Counted from the stretch's first letter, positions 17,043 through 27,112 are shown. The stretch is 64,000 nucleotides of DNA from Brenneria populi (GCF_036016195.1 NZ_JAYWTM010000014.1:1-64000); one strand, 5' to 3'. The notes: generated by a model from the letters alone, not told the origin. Numbers and translations: made by a program.

Positions 17043-17966
17043 TCAGGCCATTGCCCGCAACCATGCCAGTAAGTCCGCCTGCGGGCCATCGGTCGGCAGG
17101 GGCTGGGGCGACAGCAGGCAGTAGCGCGAACCGTCCGCGATAAAGCCGAGCGGCGCGACCAGCACGCCGCTGTCGAGATCGTCGCGCACCAGATGCCACG
17201 GACCAATCGCCACGCCCAGGCCGGCCACGGCCGCCTGCAAGCTGAAATAGAAATGTTCGAAAGTCTGTCCCCGCGCTTCGGGCATGGCGTGTCCGGTGGC
17301 GGCGGCCCATTCCTGCCACGCGCCCGGTCGCGTGCGCGAATGCAGGCGCGGAGCGCCGGCGCGCAACGCGGCCGTAGCGTTCTCCATGGAGAACCAGGCC
17401 GCCACCTTGTCGGGGCGGCAGACCGGGCCGACCCGCTCCGCGAACAGAGGGGCGGCGTGGTAGCTGTCCGGCCACGGGAAGTCGTCACGACGGATAGCCA
17501 GGTCGATGCCGCCGCTGAAGGAGAAAGGCCCGCCGCCGGCCACCAAATGCACGTCGATCCCCGGGTGGCGAGCCTGGAAATCCGGCCAGCGCGGGATCAG
17601 CCAGCGCATCAGCAAAGTCGGCTCGCACGACAGCACCCAGCGCCGCGCCTGGCGGGCGTTGGCGCGTAGCTCGCCGACGGCTCGCCGCATCAGGTCGAAT
17701 CCATCGCCGACGCCCTGCGCCAGCCTGCGGCCGGCGTCGGTCAGGAACACGCGTCGGCTGCGGCGTTCGAATAGCGCCACGCCCAGTTGGTCTTCGAGCA
17801 GACGTACGGCGCGACTGACCGCGCCGTGGGTGAGGTGCAGTTCGTCGGCGGCCCGGCTGAAGTTCTCCAATCGAGCGGCCGCTTCGAAGCAACGCAACGC
17901 CAGCAGGGACGGCAGACGCGCATCGGAAGATGGTGAGTTCAGCTCACTATTATTGTCAGAAAACAT
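17043..17966 (-). CDS. LysR family transcriptional regulator (GcvA-like)
   Basis: A 307-residue LysR-type regulator. The N-terminal winged helix spans about residues 17-75 (LRCFEAAARLENFSRAADELHLTHGAVSRAVRLLEDQLG) and is followed by a periplasmic-binding-like effector domain of the GcvA/AmpR type. It is divergent from a LysE-family exporter 67 bp away, the standard layout in which the regulator activates an efflux gene on sensing the exported amino acid. The effector is not known. Confidence 0.85.
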   Translation of the reverse strand: MFSDNNSELNSPSSDARLPSLLALRCFEAAARLENFSRAADELHLTHGAVSRAVRLLEDQLGVALFERRSRRVFLTDAGRRLAQGVGDGFDLMRRAVGELRANARQARRWVLSCEPTLLMRWLIPRWPDFQARHPGIDVHLVAGGGPFSFSGGIDLAIRRDDFPWPDSYHAAPLFAERVGPVCRPDKVAAWFSMENATAALRAGAPRLHSRTRPGAWQEWAAATGHAMPEARGQTFEHFYFSLQAAVAGLGVAIGPWHLVRDDLDSGVLVAPLGFIADGSRYCLLSPQPLPTDGPQADLLAWLRAMA

Positions 17967-18033
17967 CGTTATTCCTGCACGTTAATTGCAAATAGCATTG
18001 GCTTTATTTCGCTGGTTTCTCACAGGATACTCT

Positions 18034-18651
18034 ATGACTGAATTGATAGCTGTAATCACAATCACCTTACTGGCCGTTATCAGCCCCGGACCGGATTTCG
18101 CGATGGTGACGCGCAACAGCCTGATGCTGTCGCGGCGCGCGGGCGTACTGACGGCCCTGGGCATCGGCCTGGGCGTGCTGGTGCATATCTCCTATACGCT
18201 GGTCGGCGTGGGCCTGCTGATTCAGCAGTCGATTTGGCTGTTCGACGCCATCAGGCTGGCCGGCGCCGCCTATCTGGTTTATCTCGGCGTGAAGATGCTG
18301 CGCGCGAAGCCCGGCGGCGCGCCGACCGTGGGGCGCATCGCGTCACTGTCGGATGGCTCAGCGCTGCGCGTCGGCTTCCTGACCAACGTGCTGAACCCCA
18401 AGACCACGGTGTTTATCGTTAGCCTGTTTATGCAGGCGGTGCGGCCCGATACGTCGCTGGCGGTACAGATCGGCTACGGCGCTTTCATCTCCGCGGCGCA
18501 TATGGCCTGGTTCAGTCTGGTGGCTATGTGTTTCTCGACCGGGGCCGTGCGCGCTCGGATGCTGGCGGTGCGCCACTGGATTGACCGCGCTTTCGGCGGG
18601 CTGCTGATCGGCTTCGGCGTTCTGCTGGCGATGGCACGCGGGGCGCGCTGA
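18034..18651 (+). CDS. LysE/RhtB family amino-acid exporter
   Basis: A 205-residue inner-membrane exporter with about six hydrophobic segments and the family signature ISPGPDFAMVTRNS near residue 13 and LNPKTTVFIVSLF near residue 115. The ATG at 18034 is preferred over an upstream in-frame TTG because an AGGA ribosome-binding site precedes it and the resulting length is typical. It is divergent from the LysR gene at 17043, which probably controls it. The family exports neutral or basic amino acids, homoserine or threonine; the substrate here is unknown. Confidence 0.85.
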   Translation: MTELIAVITITLLAVISPGPDFAMVTRNSLMLSRRAGVLTALGIGLGVLVHISYTLVGVGLLIQQSIWLFDAIRLAGAAYLVYLGVKMLRAKPGGAPTVGRIASLSDGSALRVGFLTNVLNPKTTVFIVSLFMQAVRPDTSLAVQIGYGAFISAAHMAWFSLVAMCFSTGAVRARMLAVRHWIDRAFGGLLIGFGVLLAMARGAR

Positions 18652-18863
18652 GCGTCTCGGCAATCCGCCATGCCGGGGCTTGCGCAGGAGGTAGGGCGGT
18701 GTTGCCGTTCCCCGCGCCGTATTCCGTCGTTCTCGCCGTCAAGCGGCTTGCCGACGCCAGGGGCGACGGCGAAAGCGCCTCTGACTTGCGTCTTCAGGCG
18801 GCCGGCGCGGCGCGGAAGAAAACCCGTGAGACCGCTCCGCCGTCGCCGGCCGCCATCTGTCGA

Positions 18864-20072
18864 TCAGCCCTCTTGTTTCGGCGATTCCGCAGGGGAGAGC
18901 GTGAGCATCAAGCCTTCCCGCCGCATCCGGGCGGCCTCGTCAGGCAGATGAAGGCGCTCAAGGGCGTCGGCGCGCCAGGCGTAGTCATAGGCATCCGGGC
19001 GCTGCTCCAACGCGGCGCGGAAAGCATCGCTGGCCTGCTGCCACTCTCCATGTTTCATCAATAGCTGACCCAGCGTGCTATTCAGCAGCGGCGTCGCGCC
19101 CTGCTGTTTGATCAGCTGGCGCAGCATTTTTTCCAGCCGATCGGCGTCGCCGGACTTCAAACGCGGCAGCAGCAAAATCAAACGCTCGTCATATTGGCGT
19201 TTGAGGCCGTCCAGAATGATTTTCTGGGCGGCATCGTGATCGTCGCACTCAATAAGATGCTCGGCTATCGCCACCTGTAAAGGCACTTCGTGACGCACTT
19301 TACGGCCCTGATTGGTCCACCACTGTTTCAACCCTTCGCTGCCGCCATCGGCCATCGCCTGATTCATCAGGCCGAGATAAGCCTGCTGCTCTAGCGCCTG
19401 CAGCTGCGCGTCATCGTGCAGGTTGGTTTTACGCATGGCGGGGATAATGTCCAGCAGGGCGCTGTAGGCGTGGGTGCGCAGGAAAGCCTGCTCCGCAAGA
19501 CGCAGAACTTCCGGGTGGCGCGGCGCGCTTTCTAACAGGCGATCCACGCCATGGCGGGCGGCATGATCTTCATGACGAGCCAGTTGGATGCGTACCCGGG
19601 TAATATCGACCGGCAGCTGATCGGTATCGGCGATCTCCGCGGCGCGTTCCAGATACTGCTTGGTGCGGAAATCGTCGCCGCGCTGCTGCGCCGCTTCCGC
19701 CGCCATCAGGTAGTTAACCACCGGCTGTTCGGCATGGTCCGCATTGCTGGCCATCAGTTTTTCCACCTGCAGATAATCGCCCTCCGCCAGTTTGAGCAGC
19801 GCGGCCTTGGTCTGTTTTCTGGCCCGGGTGCGTTTGCGGCCCAGGAACCAGCCGCGGGTGCGGGCGCCGGTATGGAAAATACGGCGTATGACCCACTCGA
19901 CGGCCAGCAGCGCCAGAAACAGCAACACCAGCATGATGACCAGACCGGTGACGCTGGTTTCAATATTGTAATTGTCCGTTTGAATCAGTACGTATCCCTG
20001 ATGGCCGGCGACCATCGGGCCGATAATCACTCCTGCGATCAGGATGAGAAACAGCAGTAAAATTTTCAGCAT
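18864..20072 (-). CDS. hemY: Protoheme IX biogenesis protein HemY
   Basis: A 402-residue protein with two N-terminal membrane segments (about 3-22 and 40-62) followed by a TPR-rich cytosolic region, matching gammaproteobacterial HemY. It is the last gene of the conserved hemCDXY operon, 2 bp after hemX. It assists late haem synthesis, with coproporphyrin/protoporphyrin handling proposed; its biochemical role is still debated. It is unrelated to Bacillus HemY (protoporphyrinogen oxidase). Confidence 0.92.
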   Translation of the reverse strand: MLKILLLFLILIAGVIIGPMVAGHQGYVLIQTDNYNIETSVTGLVIMLVLLFLALLAVEWVIRRIFHTGARTRGWFLGRKRTRARKQTKAALLKLAEGDYLQVEKLMASNADHAEQPVVNYLMAAEAAQQRGDDFRTKQYLERAAEIADTDQLPVDITRVRIQLARHEDHAARHGVDRLLESAPRHPEVLRLAEQAFLRTHAYSALLDIIPAMRKTNLHDDAQLQALEQQAYLGLMNQAMADGGSEGLKQWWTNQGRKVRHEVPLQVAIAEHLIECDDHDAAQKIILDGLKRQYDERLILLLPRLKSGDADRLEKMLRQLIKQQGATPLLNSTLGQLLMKHGEWQQASDAFRAALEQRPDAYDYAWRADALERLHLPDEAARMRREGLMLTLSPAESPKQEG

Positions 20073-20074
20073 GT

Positions 20075-21202
20075 TCAGCCCTCCCGCGGCGTCGCCGGCG
20101 TTTGCGCCAGCAGGTTGCGTACGCGCGTCTGCATCAGTTTTTCCAGTAGCGGTTGGCTTTGCAGCGTGGCCGGCACGTCCATTGATACGGACTGCTGGCT
20201 TAATTCATCCAGCCTTTCCAGAAAGGCCTGGGTATTGGCGTCGCTGGTGTCAAAGTAGGCTCTGATCCAGGTGGCGGCGGTTTCCAAAGACTGCTTGTAA
20301 GTTTCGTTCTGATGGCGCGGGATGGCCTGCGCCGCCACCAGCAGGCGGGAGCGGATATTCTCGCGCAGATAGACGTCCTGGTTCGGCGCCAGCAGCGGTT
20401 CCGCGGCGCTATCGCGGCGGCGAATGGTGATGAACTCCGCGATGAAGTTATGCCAGCTCTTGCTGAGATTTTGCCGCCATTCGCTGAGAGAGGCCGAAAG
20501 CTCGCCGCTGTTCTCATCCATTGGGGTTTCATCGCTGTTGTTGTCGGCAAGACGCAGGTTATCCACCTGATCCGTCAGTTGGTTCACTTTAAGGATAATG
20601 CCGTCGAAGTCGATCTGGCCGACGCCCGCCAGCGCGCTGATATCATTGGTGAGGGCGCGCCGCACTTCAATTACGCTCGGGTCGTTCATTTCCGCCAGGC
20701 TGGCATCCGCGCTTTTCAGCAGCGCGCCCGCGGTGGTGACGTCTTTATCGCTCCATAGTTTGCGGCCGGCCATTTTCACCAGGAAATCCGCCTGCGATAG
20801 CAGCCAGGTATTGGTGTCGTGCTCGGTCAACGACGCCAGTTTCCTGCTGATTTCATCCGACTGGAGGGTCAGTGCGTTAAGGCGTTGCTCGGCGGCGTTC
20901 AGAGATTTGTTATGCGACTGCTGCGCCTCTTGCCACTGCTGTTGCCCCTGTTCGTACTGCCGTTGCAGCGCGCTCAACCGAGACTCCAGACTCAGGATCG
21001 CGGCGTCGTCCCGCTGTTCTTGCTGATGCGTGTAGTAATAAAGCCCGCCGCTGAGCGCCAGCGCGATAATAATAGCTGCCGCCCCCAGTAATACGCCGCC
21101 GCGTCCGGACGGTTGCGCTTTGGGCTCCTGCTGCTGATGCGCGGGCTCAACACGTTCTGCAACCTCTTCGGATGGGGTTGTGGGGGTATTGTGTTCCGTC
21201 AT
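20075..21202 (-). CDS. hemX: HemX, haem operon membrane protein
   Basis: About 375 residues. A polar, Glu/Thr/Pro-rich N-terminus is followed by one membrane segment (GGVLLGAAAIIIALALSGGLYYY) and a long coiled-coil/periplasmic part rich in Gln and Glu. This is the HemX layout of the enterobacterial hemCDXY operon. The start at 21202 (MTEHNT) agrees with homologues; an in-frame ATG five codons earlier is less likely. It is often annotated as a putative uroporphyrinogen-III methyltransferase, but no methyltransferase motif is visible. Confidence 0.9.
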   Translation of the reverse strand: MTEHNTPTTPSEEVAERVEPAHQQQEPKAQPSGRGGVLLGAAAIIIALALSGGLYYYTHQQEQRDDAAILSLESRLSALQRQYEQGQQQWQEAQQSHNKSLNAAEQRLNALTLQSDEISRKLASLTEHDTNTWLLSQADFLVKMAGRKLWSDKDVTTAGALLKSADASLAEMNDPSVIEVRRALTNDISALAGVGQIDFDGIILKVNQLTDQVDNLRLADNNSDETPMDENSGELSASLSEWRQNLSKSWHNFIAEFITIRRRDSAAEPLLAPNQDVYLRENIRSRLLVAAQAIPRHQNETYKQSLETAATWIRAYFDTSDANTQAFLERLDELSQQSVSMDVPATLQSQPLLEKLMQTRVRNLLAQTPATPREG

Positions 21203-21225
21203 AATGGTACATCCCATGATCAGGT

Positions 21226-21966
21226 TTATTGTAGTGCGCGCATGAGCGCATCGTTATCGGCATTATCGGCTATTCGAATATGACGCCAGCCGAGTTGGCG
21301 GGCCTGGTCGGCCAGTCGTTCGCTAACCACGACCAGCTGGCAGCCCAGTAACCAGGAAGCCCGATAGTAATCAGGCACTAAAGTATAGATCCGTTGTAAC
21401 ATTTCTCCGCTGGTTATCGCCAGCGTATCGACGCCGGCCTGCTGCCAGCGGCGGCTCTGCTCCAGCCCATCATAGTAAACGGGGCGGCGTTGGTAGCATT
21501 CGCAGTAACTCACCTTAGCTCCGCGTTCCCTGAGCGTATCGCCCAGCAGTTCCCGACCGCCGTTACCCCGCAATAATAGTGCGTGTTTACCATTAACATA
21601 CTGTAATTCTGGTAATTGTAGTAAATTTTCGCTGCTTTCCCGCTCAGGCGGGTAGGCGACATGCCGCGCGCTGACCCGATGCAATGCCAGGGCGGTGGCG
21701 CGGCCGACGGCGTAATAGCTGGGATTTTGCGGCCAGCCGGCGCCGCCGCGGGTTAACTGCGGGTCGGCATAATCTACGGCGTGCCGGGAAAGCGCGAAGA
21801 GCAGGTCGCCGGGGCGCAAGGCCGCCAGCATGGCGGGGAGCCGCGCCAGTTCGCCGCCCGGTGAGAATTCAATCAGCGGGCTGTGGTAGGCGCTGTAGCC
21901 AAGTTTTCTTAATCGGGTCACCAGTTGTTCACCAGCCGGCGACGGACGGGTAACCAGAATCGTCAT
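21226..21966 (-). CDS. hemD: Uroporphyrinogen-III synthase
   Basis: 246 residues from the ATG at 21966, beginning MTILVTRPSPAG as in other HemD proteins; the longer open frame upstream lies inside hemC. It cyclises hydroxymethylbilane, with inversion of ring D, to uroporphyrinogen III, the branch point to haem, sirohaem and cobalamin. It overlaps the hemC stop by 4 bp (ATGA), so the two are translationally coupled. Sequence similarity in this family is low, and the operon position makes the call secure. Confidence 0.93.
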   Translation of the reverse strand: MTILVTRPSPAGEQLVTRLRKLGYSAYHSPLIEFSPGGELARLPAMLAALRPGDLLFALSRHAVDYADPQLTRGGAGWPQNPSYYAVGRATALALHRVSARHVAYPPERESSENLLQLPELQYVNGKHALLLRGNGGRELLGDTLRERGAKVSYCECYQRRPVYYDGLEQSRRWQQAGVDTLAITSGEMLQRIYTLVPDYYRASWLLGCQLVVVSERLADQARQLGWRHIRIADNADNDALMRALQ

Positions 21967-22904
21967 GGCGAGGGCATTTCCTGATAAACCGCCTGGAGAA
22001 TTTCTTTGGCGCCTTTGGTCAAAAGCTCTTCGGCCAGCGCGACGCCGATCTGCTCCGCCTGCGCGCGTTTTCCCCTGCGCTCGCCGGTAATGATGCGGCG
22101 GCCGTCCGGCGAGCCGACCAGCGCGCGCAGCCACAGGGTATCGCCATCCAGTTCGGCGTAGCTGCCGATGGGAACCTGGCACCCGCCTTCAAGACGCAGA
22201 TTCATCGCCCGCTCGGCGCGTACGCGCGCGGCGGTATCGGCGTGATTCAGCGGAGAGAGCCAGCGGCGGATCCGCTCATCGTCCAGCCGGCACTCGATGC
22301 CGATCGCACCTTGTCCGACCGCCGGCAGCGAGACTTCCGGGCTGAGCGTGTCGCGGATGCGCTCTTCCATCCGCAGGCGTTTTAACCCTGCCGCCGCCAG
22401 AATAATCGCGTCATATTCGCCGCTATCCAGTTTCGCCAGCCGGGTGCCCACGTTGCCGCGTAGATCGCGGATAACCAGGTCGGGGCGTCGGGCGCGCAGC
22501 TGACACTGGCGACGCAGGCTCGAGGTGCCGACGCGGCTGCCCGCCGGCAGCCGATCCAGACTGGCGTAATGATTGGAGACAAAGGCATCGCGCGGATCGT
22601 CGCGCTGGCAAATGGTCTCCAGACCGAGGCCTTCGGGAAATTCAGCGGGAACGTCTTTCATCGAATGTACGGCGATATCGGCGCGGCCTTCAAGCAGCGC
22701 CAATTCCAACTCTTTGACAAATAGCCCTTTGCCGCCGACCTTGGCCAATGGGGTATCCAGAATAATATCGCCGCGAGTCGTCATCGGTACCAGTTCCACC
22801 TGAAGTTCGGGATGGAAGTCGTTCAGCAATTGCTGAACATATTGTGCTTGCCACAGAGCCAGCGGGCTCTGCCGGGTAGCAATTCTAATAATATTGTCTA
22901 ACAT
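21963..22904 (-). CDS. hemC: Hydroxymethylbilane synthase (porphobilinogen deaminase)
   Basis: 313 residues starting MLDNIIRIATRQSPLALWQA, the conserved HemC N-terminus; the ATG at 22904 is preferred to one seven codons upstream. The dipyrromethane cofactor cysteine is visible in EGGCQVPIGSYA near residue 242, and the GTSSLRRQCQ block near residue 128. It polymerises four porphobilinogen units in the cytosol. It is the first gene of hemCDXY and divergent from cyaA, the classic enterobacterial arrangement. Confidence 0.96.
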   Translation of the reverse strand: MLDNIIRIATRQSPLALWQAQYVQQLLNDFHPELQVELVPMTTRGDIILDTPLAKVGGKGLFVKELELALLEGRADIAVHSMKDVPAEFPEGLGLETICQRDDPRDAFVSNHYASLDRLPAGSRVGTSSLRRQCQLRARRPDLVIRDLRGNVGTRLAKLDSGEYDAIILAAAGLKRLRMEERIRDTLSPEVSLPAVGQGAIGIECRLDDERIRRWLSPLNHADTAARVRAERAMNLRLEGGCQVPIGSYAELDGDTLWLRALVGSPDGRRIITGERRGKRAQAEQIGVALAEELLTKGAKEILQAVYQEMPSP

Positions 22905-23239
22905 GCTTGATACCGTTTTTATCATTTTCTTCGGTCATCGTATCATTGATGGTGCGCCAGTGTCAGGTGACAGGCGCCTGCGCCTGCTCTCGAAACTGGG
23001 AGAAAAGGGCGGGGTGAAGCGGCATGCGGCGGGCCGGACTTATCAGGCGATTACTAAATCCGTAATGAAAGCAAGGAGGATAAGTCTAACTTTCTTTACT
23101 TTCTTTACGCTTAATCAGCAAGGTGTTAAATTGATCACGTTTCCAGCAATATCTTGCCCAACATTCTTCTAAAAATTCACGCGGGCAAGCCGGGAATACG
23201 GTTTTTTTTCTAAGCACTGGGATAATCAGGCGAAACGTC
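22905..23239. promoter_or_regulatory. hemC/cyaA divergent promoter region
   Basis: A 335-bp gap holding the hemC promoter on the left and the cyaA promoter on the right, with a CRP site at 23121-23142. No gene is present. The layout matches the E. coli hemC-cyaA intergenic region. Confidence 0.75.
23121..23142 (+). promoter_or_regulatory. CRP site in cyaA promoter
   Basis: The core TGTTAAATTGATCACG (23124-23139) has half-sites TGTTA and TCACG around a 6-bp centre. It lies about 100 bp before the cyaA start and matches, as recalled, the CRP site by which cAMP-CRP represses cyaA in E. coli. Confidence 0.75.
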
Positions 23240-25795
23240 TTGTACTTCTATATCGAGACTTTGAAGCAAAGACTGGATGCGATCAACCAACTGCGCGTTG
23301 ATCGGGCTCTGGCAGCAATGAAACCCGCTTTTCAGCAGGTCTACAGTCTTGTGCCGATTTTATTACATTGCCATCACCCATTAATGCCCGGCTATGTCGA
23401 GGGTAAGGTTCCTCACGGCATTTGTTTCCACACTCCCGATGAAAAGCAGCAGCGCTACCTGGATAAAATCGAACTGAGATGGGGACCGTTCGCCGATTCC
23501 GCAGATGAAGGCGAGCTGCCGATTACCGGCGTCTATTCCATGGGCAGCACGTCGTCCATCGGACAGAGCTGCAGTTCCGATCTGGATATCTGGGTTTGCC
23601 ATCAATCCTGGCTGGATAACGAAGAGCGCCAGCGGCTACAGAAGAAATGCACCCTGCTGGAAGAGTGGGCCGCCGCGCAGGGCATGGACGTCAGCTTTTT
23701 CCTGATGGATGAGAACCGTTTCCGTCATAATGAGAGCGGCAGTCTGGGCGGCGAGGATTGCGGCTCCACCCAGCACATTCTTCTACTGGATGAGTTCTAC
23801 CGTACGGCCGTGCGCATGGCGGGCAAGCGTATTCTGTGGAATATGGTGCCGGTGGAAGAAGAAGCGCATTACGATGAATACGTTTTGTCGCTGTATGCGC
23901 AAGGCGCTCTGGCGCCGAACGAGTGGCTGGATCTCGGCGGGCTGAGCACGCTGTCCGCGGAGGAGTATTTCGGCGCCAGCCTGTGGCAGCTCTATAAAAG
24001 CATCGATTCCCCCTACAAGGCGGTGCTGAAAACGCTGCTGCTGGAAGCCTACTCCTGGGAGTATCCCGATACGCGCCTGCTGTCCATGGATATCAAAAAT
24101 CGTCTGCATAAAGGCGAGATCGTCTCTTTCGGCCTGGATCCCTATTGCATGATGTTGGAGCGGGTGACGAATTATCTGACGCAGATAAACGATCCGACCC
24201 GTCTCGATCTGGTACGCCGATGTTTCTATTTAAAAGTGTGTGAAAAGCTCTCCGGCGAGCACGCCTGCGTCGGCTGGCGGCGCCAGATCCTGCAGCAGCT
24301 GGTGCAGGCGTGGGGCTGGAGCGCCGAGCATCTGGCGATGTTGGATAATCGCGCCAACTGGAAGATCGAACGGGTACGCGAAGCGCATAACGAGCTGCTG
24401 GATGCGATGATGCAGGCCTATCGCAACCTGATCCGCTTCGCCCGCCGCAATAATCTGAGCGTCAGCGCCAGTCCGCAGGATATCGGCGTCTTGACCCGCA
24501 AGCTGTACGCCGCGTTTGAAGCGCTGCCCGGCAAGGTGACGCTGCTCAATCCGCAGATTTCGCCCGATTTGTCGGAACCGAATTTAACCTTTATCTATGT
24601 GCCGCTCGGGCGGGCCAACCGCTCCGGCTGGTATCTCTATAACCAGGCGCCGTCGATGGATGCCATTATCAGCCATCAGCCGCTGGAATATAACCGCTAT
24701 CTGAACAAGCTGGTGGCCTGGGCTTACTTCAACGGCTTGCTGACGCCGAAAACGCGTTTGCACATTAAGGGCAGCGAACTCTGTGATATCACCCGTCTGC
24801 AGGCGCTGGTCTCCGATGTATCGAGCCATTTTCCATTGCGCCTGCCCGCGCCGACGCCGAAAGCGCTGTATAGCCCGTGCGAGATCCGCCATTTAGCCAT
24901 TATCGTCAATCTGGAGCACGATCCCACCGCCGTTTTCCGCAATCAGGTGGTGCATTTTGATTTCCGGCAGATGGATGTGTTCAGCTTCGGGCAACAGCAG
25001 CAGTGCCTGGTCGGCAGTATCGACCTGCTGTACCGCAATTCGTGGAATGAAGTGCGCACCCTGCATTTCAGCGGCGAACAGGCGGTGCTGGAAGCGTTGA
25101 AAACCATTCTGGGCAAGATGCATCAGGATGCGGCGCTGCCGGAGTCGCTGGAGGTGTTCTGCTACAGCCAGCATTTGCGCGGGCTGATCCGCACCCGCGT
25201 GCAGCAGCTGGTCTCCGAGTGCATTGAGCTGCGTTTGACCAGCACGCGTCAGGAGCCGGGCCGGTTTAAAGCGGTGAAGGTGTCCGGGCAGACCTGGGGA
25301 CTGTTCTTTGAGCGGCTGAGCGTCTCGGTGCAAAAGCTGGAAAACGCCGTCGAATTCTATGGCGCGATCTCCAACAATAAACTGCAAGGGCTGCCGGTGC
25401 ATATTGAATCCAGCCACGCGCATCTCCCCCCGGTGATCGACGGCGTCGCCAGCGAAGGCATCATTCAGTTCTTTTTCGAAGATTTGAATGAAAATCAAGG
25501 CTTTAATATTTACATCCTGGATGAGTCCAACCGGGTTGAGGTGTATCATCACTGCGAAGGCAGCAAAGAGGAGCTGGTGCGCGACGTAAGCCGTTTCTAT
25601 TCGTCTTCTCACGATCGCTTCACCTACGGATCCAGCTTTATCAACTTCAATCTGCCGCAGTTTTATCAGATTGTGCAACTGGACGGCCGCGCCCAGGTGA
25701 TTCCGTTTCGCAGCAGCGTGCTTTCCCATCTTTGCATCACCCCGACGATTGACGACGCCGCCAAAGGCATGCAGCAGCGGCTGCAAATACTTTAA
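23240..25795 (+). CDS. cyaA: Class I adenylate cyclase
   Basis: 851 residues, the normal length of enterobacterial CyaA. The start is TTG at 23240 (MYFYIETLKQRLDAINQLRV), the same weak start conserved in E. coli, where it limits enzyme level. The catalytic half carries GSTSSIGQSCSSDLDIWVC (about 101-119), the nucleotidyltransferase motif with the metal aspartates; the C-terminal half is the glucose-sensing regulatory domain acted on by phosphorylated EIIA-Glc. It makes cAMP from ATP in the cytosol. A CRP site upstream indicates feedback control. Confidence 0.97.
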   Translation: MYFYIETLKQRLDAINQLRVDRALAAMKPAFQQVYSLVPILLHCHHPLMPGYVEGKVPHGICFHTPDEKQQRYLDKIELRWGPFADSADEGELPITGVYSMGSTSSIGQSCSSDLDIWVCHQSWLDNEERQRLQKKCTLLEEWAAAQGMDVSFFLMDENRFRHNESGSLGGEDCGSTQHILLLDEFYRTAVRMAGKRILWNMVPVEEEAHYDEYVLSLYAQGALAPNEWLDLGGLSTLSAEEYFGASLWQLYKSIDSPYKAVLKTLLLEAYSWEYPDTRLLSMDIKNRLHKGEIVSFGLDPYCMMLERVTNYLTQINDPTRLDLVRRCFYLKVCEKLSGEHACVGWRRQILQQLVQAWGWSAEHLAMLDNRANWKIERVREAHNELLDAMMQAYRNLIRFARRNNLSVSASPQDIGVLTRKLYAAFEALPGKVTLLNPQISPDLSEPNLTFIYVPLGRANRSGWYLYNQAPSMDAIISHQPLEYNRYLNKLVAWAYFNGLLTPKTRLHIKGSELCDITRLQALVSDVSSHFPLRLPAPTPKALYSPCEIRHLAIIVNLEHDPTAVFRNQVVHFDFRQMDVFSFGQQQQCLVGSIDLLYRNSWNEVRTLHFSGEQAVLEALKTILGKMHQDAALPESLEVFCYSQHLRGLIRTRVQQLVSECIELRLTSTRQEPGRFKAVKVSGQTWGLFFERLSVSVQKLENAVEFYGAISNNKLQGLPVHIESSHAHLPPVIDGVASEGIIQFFFEDLNENQGFNIYILDESNRVEVYHHCEGSKEELVRDVSRFYSSSHDRFTYGSSFINFNLPQFYQIVQLDGRAQVIPFRSSVLSHLCITPTIDDAAKGMQQRLQIL

Positions 25796-25906
25796 TCCGC
25801 GTGAAACGCTGAATGCCTCGTCCCGGGCAGGAAATCTCAATGTTTTAAATCCAGGGCATGACCTTAACGCCTTATTTTTTCGACGCCTTCAGAAAGGGAT
25901 TGACTA

Positions 25907-27112
25907 TTGAACACGCAGCAACGCAGCAACCTGATATTACTGGCGCTGGGGCAGGGGCTGACCGGCAGCATCATCTCTCTGATGACGTTATCTTCCACCA
26001 TGGTCGGCATTCTGATGGCGCCGATTGCGCTGCTGGCTACGCTGCCGATTACCGCCACCGTTTGCGGCGCCACGCTGATGAGCTATTCTGTCTCTTCGCT
26101 GATGGCGCGATACGGCAGAAAAAAAACCTTTATCATCGGTACGATAATGGGCGCCGCCGGCGCGCTGCTGGCGGCGCTGGCCATTACGCTGGGGCATTTC
26201 CCCCTGTTTGTGTTTGCAACCTTTGTGCTGGGCATGTCCTGCGCCTTTAACCAATATTACCGTTTCGCCGCGGCCGAAGTTTTCAGCGATAACCGCCAGA
26301 AGAACAGCGCCATCTCCTGGGTGATCAGCGGCGGGATCCTAGGGGGATTTCTCGGTCCTTTCGCGGCCAGTCAGTCGGCCGATCTCTGGTCTGCGTTTCC
26401 ATTTCTCGGCAGTTTTCTGGCGGCGGCGCTGATCTGTATCGTCACGGCGCTGCTGCTGCTGGGATTGAAGCTGCCGGACGCCGTCGCGGCGGCCGGCGGC
26501 GAAACAGGGGACGACGCGCCGCTGCCGTCCATTTTGCGCAGCCGGGCGTTTATTCTCGGTACGGCCAGCTGCAGCGCCGGTTTCGTCGTGATGACGCTGC
26601 TGATGAACTCCGCCCCCTTGGCGATGCATCAGCACCATTTCTCCGTCAGCCATAGCGCCACGGTGCTGCAATGGCACTTTGTCGCCATGTATGCGCCTGC
26701 GTTACTGCTGGCCTTTCTGGCCAAAAGATTAAGCGCCAACGCCGTGGTGGCGACGGGGATTATCTGTAACCTCGCCGGCATCCTGGTGGCGATGAGCGGT
26801 TTGACTTTCTGGCATTTTCTCTCTTCGCTGACCCTGTTCGGCGTCGGCTGGGCCTTTATGTTCAACGGCGGCACCTTTATGTTGAACGCATTTTCTCATT
26901 CAGCGCATAAGGCCAGGCTGCAGGGCATTAACTCCCTGGTTATCAGTGTGCCGAACGCGCTGGCGTCGCTTTCGGCGGGCAGCATGATGGCATTCGCCAG
27001 CGGCTGGCCGCTGGTGAATATGCTGAGCGTGGCGATTTTACTGGCGATGATGGCGCTGCTGATATGGGTCAGGGGTCAGAGGCGGATAGCGCCGCGCCGC
27101 AGGCCGGGTTAG
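25907..27112 (+). CDS. MFS transporter of unknown substrate
   Basis: A 401-residue major facilitator with about twelve membrane segments and the loop 2-3 motif MARYGRKKTF near residue 65. It starts with TTG at 25907 behind a good AAAGGGA ribosome-binding site. It lies between cyaA and cyaY, which are direct convergent neighbours in E. coli, and its last 4 bp overlap the end of cyaY on the other strand. No substrate can be inferred. It seems to be a lineage-specific insertion. Confidence 0.78.
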   Translation: MNTQQRSNLILLALGQGLTGSIISLMTLSSTMVGILMAPIALLATLPITATVCGATLMSYSVSSLMARYGRKKTFIIGTIMGAAGALLAALAITLGHFPLFVFATFVLGMSCAFNQYYRFAAAEVFSDNRQKNSAISWVISGGILGGFLGPFAASQSADLWSAFPFLGSFLAAALICIVTALLLLGLKLPDAVAAAGGETGDDAPLPSILRSRAFILGTASCSAGFVVMTLLMNSAPLAMHQHHFSVSHSATVLQWHFVAMYAPALLLAFLAKRLSANAVVATGIICNLAGILVAMSGLTFWHFLSSLTLFGVGWAFMFNGGTFMLNAFSHSAHKARLQGINSLVISVPNALASLSAGSMMAFASGWPLVNMLSVAILLAMMALLIWVRGQRRIAPRRRPG

